Origin: Cellvibrio zantedeschiae
Lineage (GTDB): Bacteria; Pseudomonadota; Gammaproteobacteria; Pseudomonadales; Cellvibrionaceae
Length of the DNA: 64,000 bases
Direction of reading: 5' to 3'
Assembly (NCBI RefSeq): GCF_014652535.1
Contig: NZ_BMYZ01000001.1
Coordinates: forward strand, 1,116,001 to 1,180,000
Position numbers and translations under genes: made by a program. How positions within the stretch are numbered: position 1 is the stretch's first letter; every line of letters starts with the position of its first letter. The notes beneath the pieces were generated by a model. That model did no database searches. It was not told the origin of the DNA and worked only from the letters and a program-made list of their open reading frames with translations. This document shows positions 54,322-62,584 of this stretch, piece by piece.

Positions 54322-55104
54322 TTAATCGTAGATTTGCTTTTTCTTCCATGCATCACCATCTGGTGGGGTGAAGTTTTCCCACTCTTTTGCGGTGGGATCG
54401 GGAGTGGCTACTTCGGCAGGAGCTGAAACCTCGCCAGTTAACTGAGCCTTCTCTTCCAACTTAGCGGTAATTTCTTCCAGTTGCGCAATTTGTTTGTCGT
54501 ATCCGCGAGTCGTGTTTTCTGCGATCAATAATTTTTTAGCAAGCGTGAAGTAATGAATGGCAAGGCGAAGCTTGTTGGCTTGTTGCGCCAGTTTTGCGTG
54601 ATACAGGTAGGCATCTACCGCCATTTGTAGGCTCAGACGTTTCACTTGATCTGTATAAGCGCCGAATTGCACTTTGTTAATGATCTTTAAGGCTTCTTGC
54701 TGCACCAGGAAATGCTGTAGTTCTTGCAGGTGCTGCCGTATCTCTTTCATTGCCTGCGGGTTTTCAACACGCGCACGCTGTGCGGTGTTATTTTTTGGCA
54801 ATGTATCCAACTGGTTGTTATAGAGCGTGATGTCATCAAGATGCCGCTGATCTTTGGGCTCAATTTTGCTCAGTTGTTCGCAGGTGTCTATTAATGCGCG
54901 ATAAACCAGGCTCAATAACTCACCGGTTAAAAAATTGGGTGGGAATCCATTAATTAAATGTATGAGGTTGCGCTGTTTGGTTTTCAGGGTCATGAGGATG
55001 CGCTGTTTCTGAATACGTTTTTTTTCGATCGATTGCGTAATGTATGCATAGCCTGCGATGGCGAGCAGTAGGGCGAGAACAGCGGCAACAATGAATATAG
55101 ACAT
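54322..55104 (-). CDS. Membrane-anchored helical hypothetical protein
   Basis: Protein of 260 residues, family not recognised. One N-terminal membrane helix (IFIVAAVLALLLAIAGYAYI, 3-22) is followed by a basic segment (EKKRIQKQRILMTLKTKQR) and a predominantly helical body (LLSLVYRALIDTCEQLSKI; LQHFLVQQEALKIINKVQFGAY; AIHYFTLAKKLLI, TPR-like). The C-terminus has a Pro-rich tail with WENFTPPDGDAWKKKQIYD. Genes of this plan occur in Pseudomonas relatives, but no function is known to me. Confidence 0.7.
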   Translation of the reverse strand: MSIFIVAAVLALLLAIAGYAYITQSIEKKRIQKQRILMTLKTKQRNLIHLINGFPPNFLTGELLSLVYRALIDTCEQLSKIEPKDQRHLDDITLYNNQLDTLPKNNTAQRARVENPQAMKEIRQHLQELQHFLVQQEALKIINKVQFGAYTDQVKRLSLQMAVDAYLYHAKLAQQANKLRLAIHYFTLAKKLLIAENTTRGYDKQIAQLEEITAKLEEKAQLTGEVSAPAEVATPDPTAKEWENFTPPDGDAWKKKQIYD

Positions 55105-55238
55105 GAGCTTATTTCTAAAAAGTAATTACATGTGCCAAGTATAGCACTGTTAAATAACCAAATAGATTATGTAATACGCAGTTGTAATCATTGAGCTAAG
55201 TGCTTGTTTCCAAAGTTATAAAATTCGAGATAAAAGTG

Positions 55239-55267
55239 TTGACAGAGTAGGGTCTGCTCCTTAGAAT
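55239..55267 (+). promoter_or_regulatory. Near-consensus sigma-70 promoter of the tRNA operon
   Basis: TTGACA (55239-55244), 17-bp spacer, TAGAAT (55262-55267), then the GC-rich discriminator GCGCCCC. A GC-rich discriminator is the classic mark of stringently controlled stable-RNA promoters. Transcription would start about 45 bp before the first tRNA. Confidence 0.88.
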
Positions 55268-55319
55268 GCGCCCCACTTCTGCAGACGACGTCACAAACGT
55301 CCAAGCGGGAGGATTCTGG

Positions 55320-55395
55320 GTCCCCATCGTCTAGTGGCCTAGGACACTGCCCTTTCACGGCGGTAACAGGGGTTCGACTCCCCTTGGGGATACCA
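55320..55395 (+). tRNA. tRNA-Glu (UUC), copy 1
   Basis: 76-nt cloverleaf with anticodon TTC in CCTTTCACG and encoded CCA. The acceptor stem is GTCCCCA/TGGGGAT, so pair 1-72 is a G-U wobble and the discriminator base is A, unlike copy 2 which has G-C and G. Confidence 0.97.
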
Positions 55396-55397
55396 CT

Positions 55398-55473
<76 letters not shown>

Positions 55474-55519
55474 ATTTTTTATGTTGTATTGCTCTGTTTA
55501 CCAAGACGGAGTTCCATCT

Positions 55520-55595
55520 GTCCCCTTCGTCTAGTGGCCTAGGACACTGCCCTTTCACGGCGGTAACAGGGGTTCGAACCCCCTAGGGGACGCCA
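55520..55595 (+). tRNA. tRNA-Glu (UUC), copy 2
   Basis: 76-nt cloverleaf with anticodon TTC and encoded CCA. Acceptor stem GTCCCCT/AGGGGAC with a standard G1-C72 pair, as in E. coli tRNA-Glu. Confidence 0.98.
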
Positions 55596-55600
55596 TTTAA

Positions 55601-55676
<76 letters not shown>

Positions 55677-55722
55677 GTTTCTCATCAAGTCCTTTAGTTT
55701 TGTCTTCCCTGACGACTCTCTT

Positions 55723-56121
55723 CTAGTGTAATCCCAAAGATTTCAAACGTGCGTTTTCATAGGAAAAAGGCTCCTGTGTTTCGCTTGCATTCTGACGTAG
55801 CTCATCGAGCTCCTGAAAAATACGAATTTCTTCATCTGGCATGTAGTGCAGGCAATCCCCGCCAAAAAACCATAATAAGTCCCTGGGGACCAAAGGCATA
55901 AGATGCGGATAGGCTGCTACAATTCTGCAAAATAGATGTTGCCCTTGTAATAAAAGATCTGCGCCCCCACTATTGGGCAGTTCCGATAATTCAAGAAAAA
56001 AATCCCGATCTTCTTGTGTGTTGTCTTCAAGGCAGAAGGGCGGTTGTTCTTTTGCTCGCTCTATAAATGCGTGTAAAAGACGCATATGAAAATCTAAATA
56101 TGCCTTATCGTAATCGTTCAT
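55723..56121 (-). CDS. PA2817-like family protein
   Basis: Small soluble protein of 132 residues. MNDYDKAYLDFHMRLLHAFIE, a central GADLLLQGQHLFCRIVAAYPHLMPLVPRDLLWFFGGDCLHYMPDEEI and a polar C-terminus match the PA2817 family of pseudomonads, whose function is unknown. The family assignment is from memory of this conserved segment. Its stop lies 46 bp from the last tRNA, which runs towards it. Confidence 0.72.
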   Translation of the reverse strand: MNDYDKAYLDFHMRLLHAFIERAKEQPPFCLEDNTQEDRDFFLELSELPNSGGADLLLQGQHLFCRIVAAYPHLMPLVPRDLLWFFGGDCLHYMPDEEIRIFQELDELRQNASETQEPFSYENARLKSLGLH

Positions 56122-56182
56122 TGTTCAAGCTCGTTCGTTACTTTAGTTCTATTGAATACACATTCATTGAAAAAGAGGCGCT

Positions 56183-57118
56183 ATGTCTGCAGCACTTTCA
56201 ATTCGAAATCTCACCAAGGTTTACAACAATAAATTTGAAGCATTAAAAGGCATTTCTTTAGATGTTATGCCAGGTGATTTTTTTGCAGTGCTGGGGCCTA
56301 ACGGTGCCGGCAAGTCTACCACAATCGGCATCATCAGTTCGCTAGTGCGTAAAACGGCGGGTGATGTAGAAATTTTTGGAGTCAATATAGATACAGATTT
56401 CTCGCAAGCCAAAAAATATTTGGGCGTTGTGCCGCAAGAATTTAATTTCAATTTGTTCGAAAAAGTAGAAGATATTGTATTGCAGCAGGCTGGTTACTAC
56501 GGTTTGCCGCGTGATTATGCAAAAAGCCAAACAGAAAAATATCTCAAAAAACTTAACTTATGGGATAAACGTAGCACGCCAGCAAGAATGCTTTCTGGTG
56601 GGATGAAGCGCCGGTTAATGATTGCTCGGGCACTGGTTCATGAACCGAGGTTGTTAATTCTTGATGAGCCTACCGCAGGTGTCGATATTGAATTGCGTCG
56701 TTCCATGTGGGATTTTTTGCGAGAAATTAATGAAGCAGGCACGACGATTATATTGACCACTCATTATCTTGAGGAGGCTGAAAGCCTGTGTCGTAATGTG
56801 GCGATTATCGATAAGGGTTTGCTGGTTAAAAATACCAGCGTCAAAAACTTACTCCAAGGGTTGAATAAAGAAGTTTTTATTTTTGATGCTGCTGCGGATT
56901 TGCCGGAACAATTTTCAATTTCTGGTTTTGATGTTCAAAAAATAGATAATCACTCGTTTGAGGTTGAAGTTGAAAAAGGCCAATCGCTAAATCAGGTATT
57001 TTCTGCCTTGAGTGAACAAAAAATTTCCATTATCAGCATGCGCAACAAGGCCAATCGTTTGGAAGAAATGTTTGTATCCATGATCGCCCAATCGGCAGCT
57101 AATGGTGGAGGGCAATAA
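56183..57118 (+). CDS. ABC-2 transporter ATP-binding protein
   Basis: ATPase subunit of 311 residues for the permease gene next door. Walker A GPNGAGKSTT, Q-loop VVPQEFNF, signature LSGGMKRR and Walker B LLILDEPTAG followed by the H-loop TTHYLEEAE are all intact. The C-terminal ~80 residues are a regulatory extension typical of the YadG/CcmA-like group. The ATPase-permease pair is like E. coli YadGH; the substrate is unknown. Confidence 0.93.
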   Translation: MSAALSIRNLTKVYNNKFEALKGISLDVMPGDFFAVLGPNGAGKSTTIGIISSLVRKTAGDVEIFGVNIDTDFSQAKKYLGVVPQEFNFNLFEKVEDIVLQQAGYYGLPRDYAKSQTEKYLKKLNLWDKRSTPARMLSGGMKRRLMIARALVHEPRLLILDEPTAGVDIELRRSMWDFLREINEAGTTIILTTHYLEEAESLCRNVAIIDKGLLVKNTSVKNLLQGLNKEVFIFDAAADLPEQFSISGFDVQKIDNHSFEVEVEKGQSLNQVFSALSEQKISIISMRNKANRLEEMFVSMIAQSAANGGGQ

Positions 57119-57119
57119 G

Positions 57120-57893
57120 ATGGAATACAAAGAACAGTGGATTGCTTTTACGACAATTTTGCGTAAAGAAATAAAGCGCTTTACCCGTATTTGGGTCCAA
57201 ACACTTTTGCCGCCGGTTATTACCATGGCATTGTATTTTGTGATTTTCGGAAAGCTAATCGGTAGCCGCATTGGGGATATGGGCGGCTTTAGTTATATTC
57301 AATTTGTGGCACCTGGTTTGATCATGATGGCGGTGTTAACCAACGCTTATTCAAATGTTGTGTCCTCCTTTTTTAGTGCGAAGTTTCAGCGCAGTGTAGA
57401 AGAAGTTCTGGTGTCACCTACACCTAATTATGTGATCCTGCTTGGCTATACCATGGGTGGTGTTGCGCGCGGATTGTGCGTTGGCTTGCTTGTGACTGTT
57501 ATGTCATTAGTTTTTACTGATCTGCACATTTACAGTTGGTCTATCACCATTGCGATAGTTTTGCTTACATCCATGTTGTTCTCACTTGCAGGTTTTATCA
57601 ACGCTGTCTACGCCAATACATTTGATGATGTCTCCATAGTGCCAACATTTATCCTAACCCCGCTCACATATTTTGGCGGCGTTTTTTATTCAATCAGTTT
57701 GCTTCCCGAAATTTGGCAGCATATTTCGCGATTGAATCCTATACTGCATATGGTTAACGCTTTCCGATACGGAATACTCGGCGTAAGTGATATCAACATT
57801 GTAAACGCAATTGTTGGTTTGCTTTTAGGAGTAATAGTATTGTTTGTGGTGAGTTTACATTTATTAAAAACTGGTAAGCGTTTGCGCGCTTAA
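57120..57893 (+). CDS. ABC-2 type transporter permease
   Basis: Inner-membrane permease of 257 residues with six hydrophobic segments and the ABC-2 signature (LNPILHMVNAFRYGILGVSD). N-terminus MEYKEQWIAFTTILRKEIKRFTRIWVQTLLPP matches YadH. ATG 57120 starts one base after the ATPase stop and has GGAGGG about 8 nt upstream; the in-frame start 18 bp earlier overlaps the ATPase. Confidence 0.93.
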   Translation: MEYKEQWIAFTTILRKEIKRFTRIWVQTLLPPVITMALYFVIFGKLIGSRIGDMGGFSYIQFVAPGLIMMAVLTNAYSNVVSSFFSAKFQRSVEEVLVSPTPNYVILLGYTMGGVARGLCVGLLVTVMSLVFTDLHIYSWSITIAIVLLTSMLFSLAGFINAVYANTFDDVSIVPTFILTPLTYFGGVFYSISLLPEIWQHISRLNPILHMVNAFRYGILGVSDINIVNAIVGLLLGVIVLFVVSLHLLKTGKRLRA

Positions 57894-57903
57894 TGAGATA
57901 TTG

Positions 57904-58731
57904 ATGGCACATTCAATTGATTCCAGCCCTTTGGGGCAAAAAAGCTCCTATGTTTCCAGCTACGACGCGAGCTTATTGTTTCCAATTGCGCGCGCTGAGT
58001 CTCGAAAGGCGCTTGGGCTCAGCGAGCAGCTGCCATTTTATGGCCACGATATTTGGACGGGATATGAATTGTCCTGGTTGAATTTAAAAGGGAAGCCAGA
58101 GGTAGCTGTAGCAGAATTTGTTATTCCTTTTGATAGTCCATGTATTATCGAATCCAAGTCATTTAAGTTGTATTTGAATTCGTTGAATCAAACAAAGTTT
58201 TCAGGATTCGATGAAGTTAAAACACTACTGTTAAAAGATTTATCTGCAGCGGCAGGTGCTGATGTAAGTGTAAGTTTGCATCCTTTGCGTGATTCAAACC
58301 TGTTGATTGATTTTACCTTTAACGCAACTTGTATTGATGGTTTGGATATCGAAGTTGATGCCTATCATCCACAGCCTGATATTTTGACTGCTGACGCGTC
58401 TTGTTCTGTTAAAGAAACGCTCTGCAGTCATTTGCTAAAAAGTAATTGTCCTGTGACTGGCCAGCCTGATTGGGCGAGTGTGATTGTTGAGTATGAAGGG
58501 GCAAAAATAAATCACGAAAATCTGCTGCGTTACGTGGTTTCATTTCGTGAGCATCAAGACTTTCATGAGCATTGTGTTGAACGAATATTTACGGATATTC
58601 TGGCGCAGTGCAAACCTGAGTTTTTAAGTGTATATGCGCGTTATACGCGTCGTGGTGGTTTGGATATTAATCCCTTCAGGTCATCAGAAAAAGGTGCCAA
58701 GCCAGCGGTAGGTCGATTGCTAAGGCAATGA
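57904..58731 (+). CDS. queF: NADPH-dependent 7-cyano-7-deazaguanine reductase
   Basis: Reduces preQ0 to preQ1 in queuosine synthesis, modifying tRNAs with GUN anticodons. The 275-residue length marks the long two-domain (unimodular) QueF type. The nucleophilic cysteine lies in NCPVTGQPDW (Cys182), and an Asp is in the same motif. ESKSFKLYLNSLNQTKF and the GGLDINPFRS C-terminus are family hallmarks. Starts 10 bp after the permease gene; ends 2 bp from the convergent cyclase. Confidence 0.97.
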   Translation: MAHSIDSSPLGQKSSYVSSYDASLLFPIARAESRKALGLSEQLPFYGHDIWTGYELSWLNLKGKPEVAVAEFVIPFDSPCIIESKSFKLYLNSLNQTKFSGFDEVKTLLLKDLSAAAGADVSVSLHPLRDSNLLIDFTFNATCIDGLDIEVDAYHPQPDILTADASCSVKETLCSHLLKSNCPVTGQPDWASVIVEYEGAKINHENLLRYVVSFREHQDFHEHCVERIFTDILAQCKPEFLSVYARYTRRGGLDINPFRSSEKGAKPAVGRLLRQ

Positions 58732-58733
58732 CC

Positions 58734-60116
58734 TTAAATGATTACTTTATCGCGTAATCTGCTAGCGGCTTTTTCCAAAGACTCGATAACTTTTTCTTTA
58801 TCGTAATTACGCACTTTATCCATGTCCAAATACATGGAGAATCCTTCAGCACGATCTTCAAAATAACTTTGGTTTTTGCCCAAATCTTTGCGCAGGTCTG
58901 CAACCTGGTAAACCTTAATCGGCTGTGCAAAACCTTTCACCTGAATTTCGCCTTTGTCACGGCACATGATAGTGTCTTTACAAAGTGACCAGGTTTCATG
59001 AGAAATTAAAATTTCATCAGGTTCTGCTGCTGACTCTAATCTGCTCGCCAGATTCACCTGAGTGCCCAGTACTGTGTAGTCCAGATGGCTTGATGTACCG
59101 AATGTGCCAACGGTGCAGTAGCCGGTGTTAATTCCCATGCGTATTTGCAGCGGCTTTTTAATGCCCTGGTTGAACCACTCTAATTGCAGAGAGCGCATTT
59201 TCTTTTTCATGGCAACAGCCATGGATACACAGCGAACACAATCTGCTTTCACGCCCTGGCTATTACTATCACCAAAGAGCACCATAATCGCGTCACCCAT
59301 GAATTTATCAATAGTACCTCCGTGTTGGGTGACTATCTTAGACATCTCAGTGAGGTAATGATTGAGTAATTCGTTTAATGCTTCAGCTTCAATCTCTTCC
59401 GCGAGTTGGCTAAAGTCTTTGATGTCTGAAAAGAAAATGCTGATTTTTTTACGTTCAGCTTGCAGGGTTTCATCTTTACCTTGGTTAATAGCTTTCCACA
59501 CCGTGGGCGGAAGATAACGAGACAGCTTGTACGCGCGGATCTTGTGCCACTTCTGTTCGTTTTCCAGTTGTTTTTGTGAAATGGAAAGCTTGTGAAAGCG
59601 ATTGTGCATATAAACGGCATACACCAGAAAATAGGCGGCAATACCAATGAGGCTGGAAAGGCTTATTTCAATACTGGTTGATAAGACAAAACTAGGCGCA
59701 TGGAAAATAAAACTTACTAGAATCCCCACCGCAAATGCGGAGTTATCTTCCATTAACTTTCTTAGCCCTCCGCTAATTAACGCATTGAACTGAATCATGG
59801 TTAAAAAAAGTACGCAGGGCAAAACGCTGAAATTGGTAAAACTTAAAACCAAACCAATGAGTCCGGCATCAACATAGGATAACCAGCGTGAGCTTTTCGC
59901 CAGTGTATCTGCTGCTTGTTTGTGCGTGAAATGATAAGTGCCGTAGGCGTATATCAATAAGGCAACAATAGTTGCGCTATAAAGCGGGCTAACATTTGAC
60001 CAATTGATGTAGGAAGCTAGAGTCCCCGCGGCCGCAAAGCATATTAGCGTACGAAAATAATACTGTTGCTGAGGTGATTCCGCCTGAAGGGAGGATGTTT
60101 CTTGCTTGCTGGTCAT
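58734..60116 (-). CDS. Membrane class III adenylate cyclase
   Basis: Probable cAMP-forming enzyme of 460 residues. The first ~170 residues contain about six membrane helices with no recognised sensor family; a short helical linker follows. The cyclase domain (about 220-410) keeps metal-binding Asp231 (FFSDIKDF) and Asp275 (KFMGDAIMVLFGD), Lys271 typical of ATP-specific enzymes, and Asn355/Arg359 (VNLASRLE) needed for catalysis, so it should be active. A C-terminal tail (QSYFEDRAEGFSMYLDMDKVRNYDKEKVIESLEKAA) is extra. The signal it senses is unknown. Confidence 0.9.
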   Translation of the reverse strand: MTSKQETSSLQAESPQQQYYFRTLICFAAAGTLASYINWSNVSPLYSATIVALLIYAYGTYHFTHKQAADTLAKSSRWLSYVDAGLIGLVLSFTNFSVLPCVLFLTMIQFNALISGGLRKLMEDNSAFAVGILVSFIFHAPSFVLSTSIEISLSSLIGIAAYFLVYAVYMHNRFHKLSISQKQLENEQKWHKIRAYKLSRYLPPTVWKAINQGKDETLQAERKKISIFFSDIKDFSQLAEEIEAEALNELLNHYLTEMSKIVTQHGGTIDKFMGDAIMVLFGDSNSQGVKADCVRCVSMAVAMKKKMRSLQLEWFNQGIKKPLQIRMGINTGYCTVGTFGTSSHLDYTVLGTQVNLASRLESAAEPDEILISHETWSLCKDTIMCRDKGEIQVKGFAQPIKVYQVADLRKDLGKNQSYFEDRAEGFSMYLDMDKVRNYDKEKVIESLEKAASRLRDKVII

Positions 60117-60308
60117 TTTTAAGGCCTGGTGAGACGCGTAATTATTTTCTGTTTGGAGTGCTTATAAACCGGTATGACTGATGGCATATTAAACGTTCTT
60201 TTGTATTAAATGTCTATTGGATGATCAATGCTAAAATGGCTTACTAAATTCAAATCATTGCAATTAAGGTTATTAAAAACTGAGAGCGCACTTATGGTCT
60301 TTCTCAAT

Positions 60309-61559
60309 TTATTGACCTAATTTTAAATCAAGATATTTTTCTTCAAGTTCAGCATATTGTTTTTTAAGCTCGGATAATTCTGATTGCATCTTGGCGGCTT
60401 CAGGTTGGGCTGCAACAATGTTAGCGCTGGGTGCCGGTTGACGCATGTTTTGTTTGAGGGAATCATTTTCTTGTTCCAACTCATTGATGCTGCTCACCAA
60501 GTCTTTACTTTCCAGCGTAAAGTTATGCAGTGCATTTTTAATTTGTTTATTTTCTTCACTCAGGGCACTGGTTTCATCCAGCGTTTTTTCTTGTAACGAA
60601 ATTTCTTCATGTGCTTTTGCCAGTTCGTCTTCCAGCAATTGAATGCATGTTTCTGATTCTTGCACGAAGCGAATTTGACGTTGCAGTTGCTGCTGTAATT
60701 CCTGGATGATTAATTCTTTTTCTTCAGTGGTACTGGCTTCAACAAGCTTGCGTTGTAAGTCATTTATGATGCGATGCTGATCAGCAGCAACATTACGCAG
60801 TTTTACGATCTCCTCTGCCGCACGTGGATCTTGTCGCGTGATGTTAATCGTTTTATGGGTAAATGAATCCGGATTTTGGATTACCTGGGTTATGTTTTGT
60901 TGGATGCTATCGTACACCCCGTGATAGCTTTCCAAAACATCATTGAATGCTGCGCGGTCGCTAACTCCATCAGAAAGAACTAGTAGTTGGGCGTAATAAT
61001 CCTGGGCATTTGCTTGTGCTGCGGCCCATTGCTTTTCCATATCGAAAAACAAACGTTTAAATTTCTCGAGATTTTCGATGCGCTTTTTGGCCGTTTCTAA
61101 CTCTTCGCTAGAGTTGTCTGCTTGGTGACCCGCCAGTAAAGGTTCTAAAGCTTGTAAAAAGATGCTCCAGTATTCTGCTGTTCCCCGGTCTTCAGTGGTG
61201 CCCAATTCTTCCGCACGTAAAAAGGCGTAACGCAAGGCTAAAATTCGTTGCATTAATGAGCTGTCTGCAGGTAGCTCCAGGGCTATATCACCGTCGGGCG
61301 CATGGATGGAAAATTCAGCCGCGGTAGCGTCTAACTCTTCATTTAAATAGGACTTGTAGTTTCCTGAGGCTGGTAGGGATGGCGTTGGGACTTCTGCTTG
61401 GGGGCTTTGTTGAGCTTTCAGGAGCTCTAATAGCTTTTCCTGTTGGCGGCGAACCAGCGACTTGAGTTTGCGCGAATGAAAGAAAAAAAACACAGTACAC
61501 AACAAGAGTACTATGTTAATTTCTGCCACGACGATAATAAGGGCGTTGGGTACCTGCAT
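60309..61559 (-). CDS. Membrane-anchored coiled-coil protein
   Basis: Protein of 416 residues, not recognised. One N-terminal membrane helix (NALIIVVAEINIVLLLCTVFFFF) with a short basic segment (HSRKLKSLVRRQQEK) is followed by a central domain and a long coiled coil (about 265-416; LQQQLQRQIRFVQESETCIQLLEDELAKAHEEISLQEKTLDE). The cytoplasmic coil suggests a structural or scaffold role, but this is inference. The SD is weak. Confidence 0.7.
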   Translation of the reverse strand: MQVPNALIIVVAEINIVLLLCTVFFFFHSRKLKSLVRRQQEKLLELLKAQQSPQAEVPTPSLPASGNYKSYLNEELDATAAEFSIHAPDGDIALELPADSSLMQRILALRYAFLRAEELGTTEDRGTAEYWSIFLQALEPLLAGHQADNSSEELETAKKRIENLEKFKRLFFDMEKQWAAAQANAQDYYAQLLVLSDGVSDRAAFNDVLESYHGVYDSIQQNITQVIQNPDSFTHKTINITRQDPRAAEEIVKLRNVAADQHRIINDLQRKLVEASTTEEKELIIQELQQQLQRQIRFVQESETCIQLLEDELAKAHEEISLQEKTLDETSALSEENKQIKNALHNFTLESKDLVSSINELEQENDSLKQNMRQPAPSANIVAAQPEAAKMQSELSELKKQYAELEEKYLDLKLGQ

Positions 61560-61692
61560 GGGTTTGACTCGTTATTGGGTTCGCGCTGTTAGGAGCGTCT
61601 CTGCCTGCAAGCCTTTATTATGGTACAGAGTTTGCGGATATACGAATTTCAATGTTTATTAAATCTGGTGATAAGCCGGATAAGAGGTGTTA

Positions 61693-62256
61693 GTGGACGC
61701 ATTACAGCTTTTGCAGAACAGGGTATCTATAACCAAATTGGTAGCGCCAGCTCCCGATGAAGGGCAGTTATTGGAGATATTTAAAGCTGCCACCCGGGCT
61801 CCAGACCACGGCAAATTACAACCTTGGCGCTTTTTGGTTATCGAAGGTGATGGTTTAAACGATTTAAGCTCGGTATTAGTGAATGCCTTGGTTGCCGCAA
61901 ATCCTGAGATTTCTCCCTCGATTGTCGAAAAGACCAAAAATATGCCTTTCCGGGCACCGATGATTATTATCTCAATCGCTAAATGTCAGGATCATCCTAA
62001 GGTCCCCAAGCAAGAGCAGCTTCTTGCCTGCGGTGCTGCGACCCAGAATATCCTGAACGCGCTTTTTAGCCTTAATTTTGGTGCAGTGTGGCGAACAGGT
62101 GATTTAGCTTATGACGCAAATGTCAAACAAGCATTGGGTTTGGAAGGATTGGAGGAGATCATTGGCTTTATTTACGTAGGGACTCCCGCAGCCGATATTC
62201 CTGCGGCCCCGGAAACAGATGTGACCAGATTTTTTGCTAAATGGCCTGACAAATAA
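61693..62256 (+). CDS. Nitroreductase-family protein (YdjA-like)
   Basis: FMN-dependent oxidoreductase of 187 residues similar to E. coli YdjA. DALQLLQNRVSITKLVAPAPDEGQL, TRAPDHGKLQPWRFLVIEG (FMN-binding) and GAATQNILNALFSLNFGAVWRTGDL are recognisable. I set the start at GTG 61693, with AGAGG 5 nt upstream, because it gives MDALQLL, the usual N-terminus; a GTG two codons earlier lies inside the SD. Its physiological substrate is unknown. Confidence 0.9.
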   Translation: MDALQLLQNRVSITKLVAPAPDEGQLLEIFKAATRAPDHGKLQPWRFLVIEGDGLNDLSSVLVNALVAANPEISPSIVEKTKNMPFRAPMIIISIAKCQDHPKVPKQEQLLACGAATQNILNALFSLNFGAVWRTGDLAYDANVKQALGLEGLEEIIGFIYVGTPAADIPAAPETDVTRFFAKWPDK

Positions 62257-62334
62257 TATTGCCTTTTAGTGTGTCCTTGTGTACATTTGCGCCCCCTTAC
62301 ATAGGGTCTGAAGATGATTGCTATGTGAAGATTA

Positions 62335-62355
62335 GTGATATGTCCGAGTGGCCGA
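62335..62355 (+). pseudogene. Partial tRNA-Ser copy (5' fragment)
   Basis: GTGATATGTCCGAGTGGCCGA differs by one base from the tRNA-Ser gene 120 bp downstream (62455-62475), covering most of the acceptor strand and D-arm. The rest of the tRNA is absent, so it is a remnant. Confidence 0.75.
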
Positions 62356-62376
62356 GTCGGAGTTTTACGTAGACAA

Positions 62377-62415
62377 CAGCCGAAGGCTGATAACGAGCAC
62401 GCAGGCGTGCTGTTA
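62377..62415. repeat. Two adjacent stem-loops after the tRNA remnant
   Basis: CAGCC-GAA-GGCTG (62377-62389) and TAAC-G-AGCACGC-AG-GCGTGCT-GTTA (62391-62415), the second an 11-bp stem with one bulged G. There is no T-run after them, so they are not terminators. Their role is unknown. Confidence 0.6.
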
Positions 62416-62453
62416 AAAACACGGTATTGAATTTAGTTTAAAAAGTTTTAATT

Positions 62454-62541
62454 GGTGAGATGTCCGAGTGGCCGAAGGAGCACGCCTGGAAAGTGTGTAT
62501 ATCGCAAGGTATCGAGGGTTCGACTCCCTCTCTCACCGCCA
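62454..62541 (+). tRNA. tRNA-Ser (GGA)
   Basis: 88-nt class II cloverleaf: acceptor GGTGAGA/TCTCACC, anticodon GGA in CCTGGAAAG, long variable arm, T-arm GAGGGTTCGACTCCCTC and encoded CCA. A terminator follows directly. Confidence 0.97.
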
Positions 62542-62550
62542 TATAAAAGA

Positions 62551-62584
62551 AACCCCGGATTGTTTAAGACATCCGGGGTTTTTC
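62551..62584. terminator. Intrinsic terminator after tRNA-Ser
   Basis: AACCCCGGAT / ATCCGGGGTT stem with 10-nt loop, then TTTTTC on the plus strand. It overlaps the 3' end of the convergent helicase gene, whose stop is at 62564-62566. Confidence 0.9.

Noticed and set aside
62377-62415. Stem-loops before tRNA-Ser as terminators
   Set aside because: No T-run follows on the plus strand, and the T-run on the minus strand lies on the wrong side.
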